A stretch of DNA of 64,000 nucleotides from Rhizobium sp. FY34 (GTDB lineage Bacteria; Pseudomonadota; Alphaproteobacteria; Rhizobiales; Rhizobiaceae), in NCBI RefSeq assembly GCF_005222845.1, contig NZ_STFZ01000018.1, positions 454,224-518,223 on the forward strand, in the 5' to 3' direction. Positions within the stretch are counted from its first letter, which is position 1, and every line of letters begins with the position of its first letter. Of the stretch, positions 33,927 through 44,037 are shown piece by piece. A program made the translations under genes and the position numbers. The notes under the pieces are model-generated. The model was not told the origin of the DNA. It saw nothing but the letters and a program-made list of their open reading frames with translations, and ran no database searches.

Positions 33927-34682
33927 ATGAAAGAGAAAACCACCAGCAGCCTGCTCTATCTCGATGGTGTCTCGGTCTCCTTCGATGGGTTCAAGGCGCT
34001 GAATTCGCTGTCCTTCATCGTCGAGCCCGGCGAGCTGCGCGCCATCATTGGCCCCAATGGCGCCGGCAAGACGACGATGATGGATATCATTACCGGCAAG
34101 ACCCGGCCCGATAGCGGCGACGTGTTCTTTGATGGCGGCAAGATTGACCTTACAAAGAAGGACGAGGCCGATATCGCCCAGCTCGGCATCGGCCGCAAAT
34201 TCCAGAAGCCGACGGTGTTTGAAAGCCATACGGTCTGGGACAATCTGGAACTGGCGCTCAACCGCAAGCGCGGCGTGTTTGCCACGCTGTTCTACCGGCT
34301 GACGGAGACCGACAAGGCGCGCATCGAAGAGATCATGACGACGATCCGTCTGACCCATCGCCGCGACGAACTGGCCGCCAACCTTTCCCACGGCCAGAAA
34401 CAGTGGTTGGAGATCGGCATGCTTCTGGCGCAGGAGCCAAAACTTCTGCTGGTCGATGAGCCGGTGGCCGGCATGACCGATGCGGAAACCGCCGAAACCG
34501 CCATTCTTTTGCGCGAAATCGCCAAGACCCGCTCGGTCGTGGTGGTGGAGCACGACATGGGCTTCATCCGCGATCTGGGCGTCAAGGTCACATGTCTGGC
34601 GGAAGGTTCGGTTCTGGCGGAGGGTTCGATCGATTTCGTCTCCAGCGATCCCAAGGTGATCGAGAATTATCTGGGGCGGTGA
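33927..34682 (+). CDS. urtD: Urea ABC transporter ATPase UrtD
   Basis: A 251-residue ATPase. Walker A is GPNGAGKTT near residue 47. The signature is LSHGQKQWLEIGMLLAQEP, in which the usual GGQ is HGQ, as in UrtD. Walker B is LLLVDEPVAGMTD, with the H-loop in VVVVEHDMGF. It starts 4 bases after urtC. A long palindrome follows and separates it from urtE. Confidence 0.96.
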   Translation: MKEKTTSSLLYLDGVSVSFDGFKALNSLSFIVEPGELRAIIGPNGAGKTTMMDIITGKTRPDSGDVFFDGGKIDLTKKDEADIAQLGIGRKFQKPTVFESHTVWDNLELALNRKRGVFATLFYRLTETDKARIEEIMTTIRLTHRRDELAANLSHGQKQWLEIGMLLAQEPKLLLVDEPVAGMTDAETAETAILLREIAKTRSVVVVEHDMGFIRDLGVKVTCLAEGSVLAEGSIDFVSSDPKVIENYLGR

Positions 34683-34704
34683 GGATGAACGCATTGCCAT
34701 ACAT

Positions 34705-34900
34705 ACCCCCCTCTGCCCTGCCGGGCATCTCCCCCTCAAGGGGGGAGATCGGCAGAACCTTTATCGCTCGGCCCACAACTGCGTCGGTAGGATTCCGATA
34801 TCTCAGACCGAAGCGTCTCTTTTTGGATGTGAGGCAGTTTGCGCGCCGCGAATCGATCTCCCCCCTTGAGGGGGAGATGCCCGGCAGGGCAGAGGGGGGT
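34705..34900. repeat. RIME-like palindromic repeat, 46-base arms
   Basis: Perfect inverted arms at 34705-34750 and 34855-34900 start with ACCCCCCTCTGCCCTGCCGG and end in GATC, enclosing a 104-base loop. It lies between urtD and urtE and ends 35 bases before urtE. It is the same family as the element between urtA and urtB. Confidence 0.87.
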
Positions 34901-34935
34901 AACGCCTCCTTCTTAAGCATCAAGGGAGGCGAAGA

Positions 34936-35631
34936 ATGCTGACAGTCAACAATATCAATCTCCATTACGGCGCAGCGCAGGCGCTGCGCGGCGTTTCCAT
35001 AGAAGCGCCGATGGGCAAGATTACCTGCGTTCTGGGCCGTAACGGCGTTGGAAAATCATCGCTTCTGCGCGCCATCACTGGCCAGCAAACGGTTAGCGCC
35101 GGCACGATCGACTTCAATGGCGAGAGCCTGAACGGTCTGGCGCCCTATGCGCGCGCCAAGCATGGCATCGGCTATGTGCCGCAGGGGCGGGAAATCTTTC
35201 CGCTGCTGACGGTGAAGGAAAACCTGGAAAGCGGTTTTGCGCCGCTCGCCCGCAAGGACCGGTTCATTCCCGACGATATCTTTGCGCTGTTTCCGGTGCT
35301 GAATTCCATGCTGTCGCGGCGCGGCGGCGATCTTTCCGGTGGTCAGCAGCAGCAGCTTGCCATTGGCCGCGCCATGGTGACACGGCCGAAGATCCTCGTG
35401 CTGGACGAGCCGACCGAAGGCATCCAGCCATCGATCATCAAGGATATCGGTCGCGCCATCCGTTACCTGCGCGACAGTACCGGCATGGCCATCCTGCTTG
35501 TGGAACAATATCTGGATTTCTGCCGAGAGCTTGCAGATCATGTCTATATCATGGATCGTGGCGAGATCGTGCACCAGGGGGCAGCCGAAACGCTGGATAC
35601 GCCGGAGGCAAGGCGCCACCTGACTGTCTGA
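34936..35631 (+). CDS. urtE: Urea ABC transporter ATPase UrtE
   Basis: A 231-residue ATPase. It starts MLTVNNINLHYGAAQALRGV, with Walker A GRNGVGKSS, the Q-loop region GIGYVPQGREIFPLLTVKEN, signature LSGGQQQQLAIGRAMVTRP and Walker B ILVLDEPTEGIQPS. It has its own RBS (GGAGGCGA) after the repeat. It pairs with UrtD to energise urea import. Confidence 0.96.
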   Translation: MLTVNNINLHYGAAQALRGVSIEAPMGKITCVLGRNGVGKSSLLRAITGQQTVSAGTIDFNGESLNGLAPYARAKHGIGYVPQGREIFPLLTVKENLESGFAPLARKDRFIPDDIFALFPVLNSMLSRRGGDLSGGQQQQLAIGRAMVTRPKILVLDEPTEGIQPSIIKDIGRAIRYLRDSTGMAILLVEQYLDFCRELADHVYIMDRGEIVHQGAAETLDTPEARRHLTV

Positions 35632-35756
35632 TGCGGTTTTGTCGCATGGCTGCTCTTCCTTCGAAGGGCAGTTTAATCGTGAATTCTAATAGGGTAAGTA
35701 GGGCTCGGTTTTCTCCTTCGCATGGATTTGAATTCATCCGCTTCGAAAGGCGATTG

Positions 35757-36956
35757 ATGTTGCTTGGCCTTGGTGTTTCCAGCGCACGTACGTGTTTTCG
35801 TGCCGTCACCACCTGCGCATTCTTTCTTGGCTGTGCCATCATGGCGCAAGCCGGGTGCGGCACAGCCCTTGATAGCGGCTATCATCAGATGAATATCGCG
35901 GTAGGTCCTTCGCTGCGCCAGGCCGTGTCCTTCCTTCCAACGAGCTATCGCGGCACGGACAAAGTGCCGGTGGTCTTTGATTTTCATGGCAGCAACAGCC
36001 ATCCGCGCGGCCAGATGCGCCGAAGTTCCTGGGACAGCGTCGCGGAGCGCGAGGGGTTCATCGTCGTTGCGCCGCAGGGCAGTCTCCTGGGCAGTATGCC
36101 GCAAACCTATGCCTGGAATGTTCCCGGCGTGACCTTCCGGGAAGGCGGGCTGGATGAGGTGGCTTTCATCAAGGCTGCGATCGAGCGGGTCAAGCAAGAA
36201 TATTGCCTCGATCCCACCCGCATCTATGCCTCGGGTTATTCCGGTGGCGGGCGCATGCTGTCTGCCTATCTCTGTGCTGGCGGCGATGAGTTTGCCGCTG
36301 CGGGCTTTGTCAATTCGCTGCGTTCCGGCTTGCCGGTCGAGACCCGCGATGGACGCTGGGTGCCTGATGCGACCAGTTGCACGCCGGCAAGGCCGGTGTC
36401 GATCATCGCCTTTCATGGCGCAAAGGACGAGGCAAATCCCTATGCCGGCGGCGGAAAGCCCTATTGGCAATATGGTTTCAAGACGGCATTGCAGCGATGG
36501 AGCCAGCTGGATGGCTGCAAGGGCAAGGGCGTATCAGAGAGCGCCGATGGCGTGACGTTTGACCTCTATGACACCTGCAAGGGTGGCGTGCGCATCGCAG
36601 CCTATGAATTTGCCGAGGGCAATCACGACTGGCCGCGCCCCGGCGCCAGGGCCAATGTGGTGGCAGCGGCGTCCGGCAGCCAGGCCGCTGGCCTTGTTAA
36701 AGTATCGGGCACCCGCAAGCCGGGTTTCGATGCCTATATTGATCCGGCGACGCGGATGTGGGACTTCTTCCGCAAGGCCGACACTTCCGATGTCATTGCC
36801 ACCGCAGCATCGCCCGTGACCAAGGTCAGGGCGGACCTGCCTTGCGGGGCAGATGCGGCATCGGTTACCGAAACGCCCGAGGGAATGACGTGCAGCAACA
36901 GCCACCAGCCAATAGACCAGCGCCGCAGCGGGCTCGGGGCAAAGGGCGCCTTGTAA
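35757..36956 (+). CDS. PHB-depolymerase/LpqC-type esterase, secreted
   Basis: A 399-residue alpha/beta hydrolase of the LpqC/PHB depolymerase family. An N-terminal hydrophobic segment ([20 protein letters not shown]) suggests export. The oxyanion loop is [15 protein letters not shown]. The nucleophile is S162 in [11 protein letters not shown] late His in [12 protein letters not shown] fits the catalytic triad. It hydrolyses an ester, possibly a short-chain hydroxyalkanoate or feruloyl-type substrate. The C-terminal 22 codons overlap ureD in another frame. The start ATG at 35757 is the best-placed one; the frame is open upstream to 35631. Confidence 0.8.
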   Translation: MLLGLGVSSARTCFRAVTTCAFFLGCAIMAQAGCGTALDSGYHQMNIAVGPSLRQAVSFLPTSYRGTDKVPVVFDFHGSNSHPRGQMRRSSWDSVAEREGFIVVAPQGSLLGSMPQTYAWNVPGVTFREGGLDEVAFIKAAIERVKQEYCLDPTRIYASGYSGGGRMLSAYLCAGGDEFAAAGFVNSLRSGLPVETRDGRWVPDATSCTPARPVSIIAFHGAKDEANPYAGGGKPYWQYGFKTALQRWSQLDGCKGKGVSESADGVTFDLYDTCKGGVRIAAYEFAEGNHDWPRPGARANVVAAASGSQAAGLVKVSGTRKPGFDAYIDPATRMWDFFRKADTSDVIATAASPVTKVRADLPCGADAASVTETPEGMTCSNSHQPIDQRRSGLGAKGAL

Positions 36957-37717
36957 CCAAATATCTGGCAGGCCGGACACGGATTGCCGAACTGTTTCAG
37001 GAAGGCTGCGGCAAGATCCGCCTGCCGGAAACCTTTGATTCGTCGCTGGAAGCCATCCTCATCAACAGTTCCGGCGGCCTGACCGGCGGTGACCGCCTGG
37101 AATGGGGCTTGCGGGCCGGTCCGGGAACGCAGGTCACCGTTACCACCCAGGCGAATGAGAAGATCTATAAGGCATCGGCCGATACCGCGCTGCTCTCGAG
37201 TCATATCGAGGTGGGAGCCGGTGCACGGGTTGCCTGGCTGCCGCAGGAAAGCATTCTGTTTGATCGTGCCTCGCTGACTCGCGAATTGTCCGTGGATCTG
37301 GCCGAGGATGCCGAGTTCCTGGCCGTCGAGGCCATCATCATGGGGCGCACGGCCATGGGTGAGCGGGCGGAAAACGGCCTGTTTCGCGATCGCTGGCGCG
37401 TGCGCCGGGCAGGCCGACTCATCCATGCCGAAGAGATGCGCTTCGAAGGCGAGATTGCAAGCCTTGGCGAACGATCTGCCGTTCTGTCGGGCAAGGTGGC
37501 CTATGCCACGGTGTTTTACACCGGCGCCCAGGCGGAGGCGTTTTTGCCGCGCCTGCGCAACATTCTGTCGGGCGGATATTCCGGCGCAAGCCATTGGCAG
37601 GACAAGCTTGTTGTGCGTATCGCTGCCGAAGACGGCTTTGCTCTAAGAAAAATACTCGTGCCGGTGATTTCGCTCTTGCGAAATGGCGCTCCAGTGCCGA
37701 AAGTCTGGAACACGTAA
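36890..37717 (+). CDS. ureD: Urease accessory protein UreD
   Basis: A 275-residue scaffold protein that helps UreF and UreG load nickel into urease. [40 protein letters not shown] and [20 protein letters not shown] are characteristic. The start is a GTG at 36890 with GAGGG 6 bases upstream. This places 67 bases of overlap with the preceding esterase gene. It starts the urease operon. Confidence 0.94.
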   Translation: MQQQPPANRPAPQRARGKGRLVTKYLAGRTRIAELFQEGCGKIRLPETFDSSLEAILINSSGGLTGGDRLEWGLRAGPGTQVTVTTQANEKIYKASADTALLSSHIEVGAGARVAWLPQESILFDRASLTRELSVDLAEDAEFLAVEAIIMGRTAMGERAENGLFRDRWRVRRAGRLIHAEEMRFEGEIASLGERSAVLSGKVAYATVFYTGAQAEAFLPRLRNILSGGYSGASHWQDKLVVRIAAEDGFALRKILVPVISLLRNGAPVPKVWNT

Positions 37718-37739
37718 GAACAGCATATTCGGGGAAACC

Positions 37740-38042
37740 ATGAACCTCAGCCCACGGGAAAAAGACAAGCTTCTCATCTCCATGGCCGCCATGGTCGCCC
37801 GACGGCGGCTGGAACGTGGCGTGAAGCTGAACTATCCGGAAGCCATTGCGCTGATCAGCGATTTCGTCGTGGAAGGCGCGCGCGATGGCCGCGCCGTGTC
37901 CGATCTGATGGAGGCGGGCGCGCATGTCATCACCCGCGACCAGGTGATGGAGGGCATTGCCGAAATGATCCACGACGTGCAGGTGGAAGCAACCTTTCCG
38001 GATGGCACCAAGCTGGTGACCGTTCACGAACCGATACGGTAA
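37740..38042 (+). CDS. ureA: Urease gamma subunit
   Basis: A 100-residue gamma subunit: [40 protein letters not shown], and the C-terminal [15 protein letters not shown], all family features. GGGGAAACC precedes the ATG. It forms the (alpha beta gamma)3 urease with UreB and UreC, which hydrolyses urea to ammonia and carbamate. Confidence 0.97.
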   Translation: MNLSPREKDKLLISMAAMVARRRLERGVKLNYPEAIALISDFVVEGARDGRAVSDLMEAGAHVITRDQVMEGIAEMIHDVQVEATFPDGTKLVTVHEPIR

Positions 38043-38046
38043 ATCC

Positions 38047-38301
38047 ATGCTGGAGCTGCGCCCCAATTGCGAATGCTGCGACCGCGATCTCGCCCCGGAA
38101 AGTCTGGACGCCATGATGTGCAGCTTTGAATGCACGTTTTGCGTGGATTGCGCCACTGGCACATTGGGCGGCATTTGCCCCAATTGCGGGGGCGAGCTGG
38201 TGCGCCGCCCGGTGAGGCCGGCCTCCAAGCTCATCAACAATCCGGCCTCCACAAAACGCGTGCTGAAAGCCGAAGGCTGCATGCCCGTCAAGGCTGCTTG
38301 A
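38047..38301 (+). CDS. DUF1272 zinc-ribbon protein in the urease operon
   Basis: An 84-residue protein with cysteine pairs [17 protein letters not shown] and ICPNC, a small zinc-ribbon-like DUF1272 protein ([20 protein letters not shown]). It lies 4 bases after ureA and 20 bases before ureB. This position between urease subunits is recurrent in rhizobia. A metal-handling role is plausible but unproven. Confidence 0.88.
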   Translation: MLELRPNCECCDRDLAPESLDAMMCSFECTFCVDCATGTLGGICPNCGGELVRRPVRPASKLINNPASTKRVLKAEGCMPVKAA

Positions 38302-38321
38302 GAAGAACAGGGGATACGATC

Positions 38322-38627
38322 ATGATACCCGGTGAAATCATTGCCGCAGAAGGCGATATCGAATTGAATTCCGGCCTGCCGACGGTGACCGTCAAAGTGT
38401 CCAATACCGGCGACCGGCCGGTGCAGGTGGGCAGCCATTATCATTTCTACGAGACGAATGCCGGCCTGTCCTTCGAGCGGGAAGTGGCGCGCGGCATGCG
38501 GCTCGATATTCCGGCGGGCACTGCCGTGCGCTTCGAGCCCGGCCAGACACGCGAAGTGACGCTGATCCCGCTTTCGGGCAAGCGCGAGGTCTATGGTTTT
38601 CGCCAGAAGATCATGGGCGCGCTTTAA
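38322..38627 (+). CDS. ureB: Urease beta subunit
   Basis: A 101-residue beta subunit: [20 protein letters not shown], then [20 protein letters not shown], and the end [11 protein letters not shown]. The ATG at 38322 has AGGGGA upstream. It is a separate gene here, as in most bacteria. Confidence 0.97.
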   Translation: MIPGEIIAAEGDIELNSGLPTVTVKVSNTGDRPVQVGSHYHFYETNAGLSFEREVARGMRLDIPAGTAVRFEPGQTREVTLIPLSGKREVYGFRQKIMGAL

Positions 38628-38654
38628 CATAGAACTGCGTTGGGGGGACGTGCG

Positions 38655-39074
38655 ATGAAATTTGTGCTGAGCAGTTTGATGTTGTGCGGCTGCGTGCTGC
38701 TGATCGATGGCCCAAGCTCCGCGCAGGAGCCGGTGGTGGATTGCGGCAAGGCGGAAACGCAAAACGAGATGACCTATTGCGCAGAGCAGGATTATCTTGC
38801 CGCCGACAAGGCTTTGAATGCCCAGTGGAAACTGACGAAAAAGATTGTCGTGGATTGGGATAAGCAGTTGGAAGCCAATGCGCGCGGTGCTGAAGAGGCT
38901 CTGATGAAGGGACAGCGTGCCTGGATTACCTATCGTGACGGCCAATGCGAAGCGGCGGGCTTTGCCGCTCGCGGGGGCACAATGGAGCCCATGCTGATCT
39001 ATGCCTGCCAGGCAGAAATGACCACGAGCCGAACGGAAGAACTGAAACAACTTGCCGAGACCATCGGCCAATAA
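38655..39074 (+). CDS. DUF1311/LprI-like secreted protein
   Basis: A 139-residue protein with a signal peptide ([20 protein letters not shown], cleavage near SAQ). The body matches the DUF1311/LprI-N pattern: [20 protein letters not shown], then [17 protein letters not shown] and a final Cys in IYACQAEMT. LprI-type proteins inhibit lysozyme in some species. It lies between ureB and ureC, with gaps of 27 and 65 bases. Confidence 0.85.
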   Translation: MKFVLSSLMLCGCVLLIDGPSSAQEPVVDCGKAETQNEMTYCAEQDYLAADKALNAQWKLTKKIVVDWDKQLEANARGAEEALMKGQRAWITYRDGQCEAAGFAARGGTMEPMLIYACQAEMTTSRTEELKQLAETIGQ

Positions 39075-39139
39075 TCATCAAGGGCAGGCTCGGCGCGAGG
39101 GGCGCCGATCCCGCCCACGCAGTCCGGAGCGAGAAGCCC

Positions 39140-40852
39140 ATGCCTTACAAGATGTCCCGCGCAGCCTATGCCTCCATGTTCGGCCCGACGATTGGCGACA
39201 AGGTGCGGCTTGCCGATACCGAATTGTTCATCGAGGTGGAGAAGGATTTCACTACCTATGGCGAAGAGGTGAAATTCGGTGGCGGCAAGGTGATCCGCGA
39301 TGGCATGGGGCAGAGCCAGGTGACGCGCGCCGATGGCGCTGTCGATACAGTGATCACCAATGCTGTCATCATCGACCATTCCGGGATCATTAAGGCGGAT
39401 ATCGGCCTGAAGGACGGTCGTATCGTTGCCATCGGCAAAGCCGGCAATCCCGATACGCAGCCGGATGTCAACATTATCGTCGGTCCCGGCACGGAAGCCA
39501 TTGCGGCTGAAGGCAAGATCATCACTGCCGGCGGCATGGATGCGCATATCCACTTCATCTGCCCGCAGCAGATCGAGGAGGCGCTGATGTCGGGCCTTAC
39601 CTGCATGCTCGGCGGTGGCACCGGCCCGGCGCATGGCACGCTTGCCACCACCTGCACGCCCGGCCCCTGGCATCTTGCCCGCATGATCGAGGCCGCCGAT
39701 GCCTTCCCGATGAACCTTGCCTTTGCCGGCAAGGGCAATGCCTCGCTGCCCGGCGCGCTGGAAGAAATGGTTCTGGGCGGCGCCACATCGCTGAAACTGC
39801 ACGAGGACTGGGGCACGACCCCCGGCGCCATCGATTGCTGCCTGACGGTTGCCGATGAATATGACGTGCAGGTGATGATCCACACCGATACGCTGAATGA
39901 GAGCGGCTTTGTGGAAGACACGATCGGCGCCATTCGGGGCCGCACCATCCACGCCTTCCACACGGAAGGGGCGGGCGGTGGCCATGCGCCGGATATCATC
40001 AAGATCTGCGGCCAGATGAATGTCATCCCGTCTTCGACCAATCCGACGCGACCCTATACGATCAATACGCTGGCCGAACATCTCGACATGCTGATGGTCT
40101 GCCATCACCTGTCATCGTCGATTCCCGAAGACATTGCCTTTGCCGAAAGCCGTATCCGCAAGGAAACCATTGCGGCGGAAGATATTCTCCACGATATCGG
40201 CGCGTTTTCGATCATCTCGTCCGACAGCCAGGCCATGGGCCGCGTCGGAGAAGTCGCCATCCGCACCTGGCAGACGGCGGACAAGATGAAGCGCCAGCGC
40301 GGTCGGCTGGCCCAGGAAACCGGCGAGAACGACAATTTCCGCGTCAAGCGCTACATTGCCAAATATACGATCAACCCGGCGATTGCCCATGGTCTGTCCC
40401 ATGAGATCGGCTCGGTGGAAGTGGGCAAGCGCGCTGACCTCGTGATGTGGAACCCGGCCTTCTTCGGCGTCAAGCCGGATATGGTTCTGCTCGGCGGCGT
40501 GATTGCAGCCGCCCCGATGGGCGATCCGAATGCCTCCATCCCCACACCGCAGCCGGTGCATTACCGCCCGATGTTCGGCGCCTATGGCAAGGCCCGCACC
40601 AATTCTTCCGTGACCTTCGTTTCCCAGGCCTCGCTCGATGCGGGTCTGGCAAACCGTCTCGGCGTTGCCAAGCAATTGGTGGCGGTGAAGAACACCCGCG
40701 GCGGCATTTCCAAGAAATCGATGATCCACAATGATCTCACGCCACATATCGAAGTGGACCCGGAGACCTATGAAGTGCGCGCCGATGGCGAGTTGCTGAC
40801 CTGCGAGCCCGCGACCGTTCTGCCGATGGCGCAGCGGTATTTCCTGTTCTAA
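39140..40852 (+). CDS. ureC: Urease alpha (catalytic) subunit
   Basis: A 570-residue amidohydrolase with a dinickel centre. The metal ligands HIHFICPQ are visible. The carbamylated Lys is K219 (SLKLHEDWG). The flap residues C321 and H322 are in [10 protein letters not shown], and [20 protein letters not shown] is intact. The start [20 protein letters not shown] follows GAGCGAGA. All catalytic residues I can locate are present, so the enzyme should be active. Confidence 0.98.
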   Translation: MPYKMSRAAYASMFGPTIGDKVRLADTELFIEVEKDFTTYGEEVKFGGGKVIRDGMGQSQVTRADGAVDTVITNAVIIDHSGIIKADIGLKDGRIVAIGKAGNPDTQPDVNIIVGPGTEAIAAEGKIITAGGMDAHIHFICPQQIEEALMSGLTCMLGGGTGPAHGTLATTCTPGPWHLARMIEAADAFPMNLAFAGKGNASLPGALEEMVLGGATSLKLHEDWGTTPGAIDCCLTVADEYDVQVMIHTDTLNESGFVEDTIGAIRGRTIHAFHTEGAGGGHAPDIIKICGQMNVIPSSTNPTRPYTINTLAEHLDMLMVCHHLSSSIPEDIAFAESRIRKETIAAEDILHDIGAFSIISSDSQAMGRVGEVAIRTWQTADKMKRQRGRLAQETGENDNFRVKRYIAKYTINPAIAHGLSHEIGSVEVGKRADLVMWNPAFFGVKPDMVLLGGVIAAAPMGDPNASIPTPQPVHYRPMFGAYGKARTNSSVTFVSQASLDAGLANRLGVAKQLVAVKNTRGGISKKSMIHNDLTPHIEVDPETYEVRADGELLTCEPATVLPMAQRYFLF

Positions 40853-40894
40853 GGCCCCCTTTGGTAGGCTGGTGGTCTGTGATAGGATGTCGTC

Positions 40895-41203
40895 ATGAGC
40901 TTCAAGCAGACTGTCAGCATCGACGGTGATTTGAAAAAGCGCGTCGCCGCCATCGCGGAACGCGAAGGGTCAACCGTGTCTGAACTGGCTGAAAGCGTTT
41001 TGCGGCTTCATTCGGAGGATGTGGAGCGCCAGGAGCATGAGTTTGCCGAGGATGATCGCCGATGGGCGAGATATCTGGAGACGGGCGAGTGCATTTCTTT
41101 GGAAGATTTCATGGTCGAGCTTCAGTGCTTGGCTGACGAGGCAGGTCGCAAGGCGGCGGGCAAGAGGATGTGCCGGCACCTCGCGGCAGGACAAACCGGA
41201 TGA
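40895..41203 (+). CDS. Ribbon-helix-helix (CopG-type) protein, orphan antitoxin-like
   Basis: A 102-residue protein. The RHH N-terminus is FKQTVSIDGDLKKRVAAIAE, then REGSTVSELAESVLRLHSED, followed by an acidic, Trp-containing middle (EDDRRWARYLETGECISLED) as in antitoxins. No toxin gene follows; the next gene, DUF2459, overlaps it by 4 bases. It may be an orphan antitoxin or a local regulator. Confidence 0.7.
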   Translation: MSFKQTVSIDGDLKKRVAAIAEREGSTVSELAESVLRLHSEDVERQEHEFAEDDRRWARYLETGECISLEDFMVELQCLADEAGRKAAGKRMCRHLAAGQTG

Positions 41204-41874
41204 ATCGCCTCTTTCGTCGGGTGCTGATCCTCGCGAGTATCCCCATTTTCATGCTTGTCCTCGGCACGCTCGTGCCACGCCCGCTCTCCTATCCATCTGG
41301 TGGCGATGGCAATCCACCAACCCGCCAAATCCTCCTCCTGCACAACCCGATCCACACGGATATTGCCCTGCGGCTGGACGACGATCTTCGGGCGGAATTT
41401 TCAGCGCTCGGTGAGCAGGGCTTTGCCGTCGATCATCCGAATGCTGTCTATCTGGTGCTCGGCTGGGGCGGGCGCGCCTTCTATATCGAAACGCCGACCT
41501 GGGGCGACCTGAAGCCGGGGCCGGTGGTGAAGGCGCTGACGCTTGATCGCTCCGTCATGCATGTCAATCTGGCCGGCGAGATCCCCCGCGATGACCCTGC
41601 CGTGCGCCGCCTTGTCTTGTCAGAGGCCGGCTACCGGCAGATGCTTTCGGCGATCAAAAAGAGCTTTGCCACCGATGCGGCAGGCAGCCTTCAGCCGATT
41701 GCCGATGCTGCCTATGGCGAAAACGACATGTTCTTTGAGGCCAATGGACGCTTCAACGCGCTTCTCGGCTGCAACACCTGGACAGGTGCCATGCTGCGCG
41801 CCGGCGGGCTTCGCACCGGATGGTGGACGCCGCTTCCGCCGCTGCTGACCTTGTCGCTCGATCTCCACGATTGA
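41200..41874 (+). CDS. DUF2459 urease-region membrane-anchored protein
   Basis: A 224-residue protein of the DUF2459/TIGR02117 family, which is named for its occurrence in urease gene regions. One N-terminal membrane anchor (RVLILASIPIFMLVLGTLVP) is followed by LLHNPIHTDIALRLDDDLRA, LVLGWGGRAFYIETPTWGDL and NALLGCNTWTGAMLRAGGL. The conserved His, Gly-Trp-Gly and Cys-Asn-Thr-Trp suggest an enzyme, maybe a cysteine peptidase-like fold. The function is unknown. The start ATG overlaps the preceding stop (ATGA). Confidence 0.87.
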   Translation: MNRLFRRVLILASIPIFMLVLGTLVPRPLSYPSGGDGNPPTRQILLLHNPIHTDIALRLDDDLRAEFSALGEQGFAVDHPNAVYLVLGWGGRAFYIETPTWGDLKPGPVVKALTLDRSVMHVNLAGEIPRDDPAVRRLVLSEAGYRQMLSAIKKSFATDAAGSLQPIADAAYGENDMFFEANGRFNALLGCNTWTGAMLRAGGLRTGWWTPLPPLLTLSLDLHD

Positions 41875-42039
41875 GCTTTTCTGCCATGTCTGCAGCGCAT
41901 AGCCGCCATGCGTGGTTGTTGAAATCGCCAATCCATGCTGCACTGCACGCAAAAACTCGCTAGATCTATCCGGCTATTTCCGCTCAGTGCTTTCTCTGGG
42001 AAAGCCTTGGCACATATGATGTTTTTCAGGAGACGATCC

Positions 42040-42579
42040 ATGCTGATTGGCCGCAAAGTGCCTGATGTAACGTTCCGCACGCGTGTGCGTGATGAAGCCG
42101 TCGGTGGTCCCAACCCCTTCCGCTGGCAGGAAATGACCTCGAGCGATTATTTCGCCGGCAAGCGCGTCGTGCTGTTTTCGCTTCCGGGCGCCTTTACGCC
42201 CACCTGCTCGACCTTCCAGCTTCCGGATTTCGAAAAGCTGTATAGTGAATTCCAGGCGGAAGGTATTGATGCGCTCTATTGCATTTCGGTCAATGATGCC
42301 TTCGTGATGAATGCCTGGGGCAAGACTCAGAACCTTGAAAACGTGCAACTGATCCCGGATGGTTCCGGTGAATTTACCCGCAAGATGGGCATGCTGGTTG
42401 CCAAAGACAATCTCGGCTTTGGTATGCGCTCCTGGCGCTACGCCGCCATCATCAATGATGGCGTGGTCGAGCAGTGGTTCGAGGAAGAAGGTTTTTCCGA
42501 CAATTGCGACAGCGACCCCTATGGCGTGTCTTCGCCGCAGAACATTCTGGAAAACCTGCGCCGCAAGATCGCCGCCTGA
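42040..42579 (+). CDS. Peroxiredoxin, Prx5 type
   Basis: A 179-residue thiol peroxidase. The peroxidatic Cys is C56 in SLPGAFTPTCSTFQLPDFEK; the pattern PGAFTPTCS marks the Prx5 group. CAGGAGAC precedes the ATG at 42040. It reduces H2O2 or alkyl peroxides. It sits between ureC and ureE, in its own short unit. The gene is not urease-specific. Confidence 0.93.
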   Translation: MLIGRKVPDVTFRTRVRDEAVGGPNPFRWQEMTSSDYFAGKRVVLFSLPGAFTPTCSTFQLPDFEKLYSEFQAEGIDALYCISVNDAFVMNAWGKTQNLENVQLIPDGSGEFTRKMGMLVAKDNLGFGMRSWRYAAIINDGVVEQWFEEEGFSDNCDSDPYGVSSPQNILENLRRKIAA

Positions 42580-42616
42580 GTTTTATAGGTGGCGGCTTTG
42601 CAAATTATTGCATCCG

Positions 42617-42690
42617 CTGCCCCTCATCCGGCTGCGTCCTGCGGACCCTTCTCCCCGTTCCGACGGGGAGAAGGCTAGGGTGAGGGGCAG
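42617..42690. repeat. Palindromic intergenic repeat before ureE
   Basis: Outer arms CTGCCCCTCA/TGAGGGGCAG (42617-42626, 42681-42690) and a perfect inner 12-base stem CCTTCTCCCCGT/ACGGGGAGAAGG with a 4-base loop (42647-42674). It is a compact rhizobial intergenic palindrome and may end the peroxiredoxin message. Confidence 0.8.
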
Positions 42691-42787
42691 TTTACTGCCA
42701 CCGTAAACCCTATGTATCGCAAAATCCCGCTTGTCATGTGGACCTGCCTTGGCAATGATGCGGGCCTGTTATCACAGGAAAAACTCC

Positions 42788-43288
42788 ATGCAGCATGTCC
42801 ATTCCTACCGTCCGGCTGGCGAGGTGTCCGATCCGCCCGTCGATATCGTCACGCTTCCTCATGATCTGCGCCATCTGCGCCGCAAGCTCCTGCATCTCTC
42901 CAATGGCGACATGGTGATGCTGGATCTGAAGGAAGCCGTGCTGTTTCACGATGGCGACCGGTTGGTGCTGGAGAATGGCGATACGGTGGAAGTGAAGGCG
43001 GCGGCGGAGAAGCTGTTCGAGGTGCGCGCCAAGAACCGGCTGCATCTCATCGAACTCGCCTGGCATCTCGGCAACCGGCATCTCTCGGCGCAGATCGAGG
43101 AAGACCGTATCCTCATCCTGCGCGATCATGTGATCCGCTCCATGCTGCAGGGGCTCGGCGCCACGGTTCTGGATGTCGAGGAAGGCTTTCAGCCGGCTCG
43201 CGGCGCCTATCATGCACATGGGGGCCATGAGCATGCGCATGGCGCCCATGACCATGCCCATGGCCACGCGCATCACAGCCATGACTGA
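42788..43288 (+). CDS. ureE: Urease accessory nickel metallochaperone UreE
   Basis: A 166-residue protein. The C-terminal 27 residues contain 12 His ([20 protein letters not shown] then HHSHD), a nickel-binding tail. The core has [20 protein letters not shown] and [20 protein letters not shown], with the conserved metal His of the GNRH loop. It hands nickel to UreG. Confidence 0.95.
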   Translation: MQHVHSYRPAGEVSDPPVDIVTLPHDLRHLRRKLLHLSNGDMVMLDLKEAVLFHDGDRLVLENGDTVEVKAAAEKLFEVRAKNRLHLIELAWHLGNRHLSAQIEEDRILILRDHVIRSMLQGLGATVLDVEEGFQPARGAYHAHGGHEHAHGAHDHAHGHAHHSHD

Positions 43289-43294
43289 CTTCAC

Positions 43295-43966
43295 ATGAGT
43301 TCGGCAAGCCAAACGCAGGCGTTGCTGCGGCTGATGGCCTGGCTGTCGCCAGCCTTTCCGGTCGGCGGCTTTGCCTATTCCGGCGGGCTGGAACGCGCGG
43401 TGCACGACCGTCTAGTCTCCGATGCGCTGGGCCTGCGCGACTGGCTGTCCACGCTTTTGACGCATGGCAGCGGCTGGAACGATGCGGTGCTGCTGGCGGC
43501 TGCCCATCGGGCGGTCGGGCGGCCAGAGGAGATCGTCGAACTCAGCGCACTTGGTCTGGCGCTGGCCGGTTCGGCGGAACGGCATCTCGAAACGCTGTCG
43601 CTCGGCCGGGCTTTTGTGGCGGCAGCCTCCGCCTGGCCGCATCCGGTGTTCGACAGAATGCCGAAGGATTGCCCCTATCCGGTGGCGGTGGGCGCCATTT
43701 CCGCCGCGCATGGCGTGGGCCTGGAACAGGCACTGGCGGCCTATAGCCATGCGCTTGTCTCGCAAGGCGTGTCTGCCGGCATTCGGCTTGGGATCTGCGG
43801 CCAGCAGGAAGGTCTGAAGATCCTGCAGGGGTTGGAAGCGCTGGCAGAGAGCACGGCGCAGCAGGCGGCCGGCTCCTGCCTCGATGATCTGGGTTCTGCC
43901 AGTGTGCAGGCCGATATCGCCTCGCTGCGGCACGAGACGCAGGTGTCGCGGCTGTTTCGATCGTGA
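43295..43966 (+). CDS. ureF: Urease accessory protein UreF
   Basis: A 223-residue all-helical protein: LMAWLSPAFPVGGFAYSGGL is the UreF signature, followed by LSTLLTHGSGWNDAVLLAAA. It acts as a checkpoint with UreD and UreG in nickel insertion. It starts 6 bases after ureE. Confidence 0.95.
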   Translation: MSSASQTQALLRLMAWLSPAFPVGGFAYSGGLERAVHDRLVSDALGLRDWLSTLLTHGSGWNDAVLLAAAHRAVGRPEEIVELSALGLALAGSAERHLETLSLGRAFVAAASAWPHPVFDRMPKDCPYPVAVGAISAAHGVGLEQALAAYSHALVSQGVSAGIRLGICGQQEGLKILQGLEALAESTAQQAAGSCLDDLGSASVQADIASLRHETQVSRLFRS

Positions 43967-44037
43967 TGAATGGAAGCCTTGTGCGGCGCAGCAGCGGCGC
44001 TATTCTGGGCCTTGAAATTTTGAAAAGGGCATGAACC

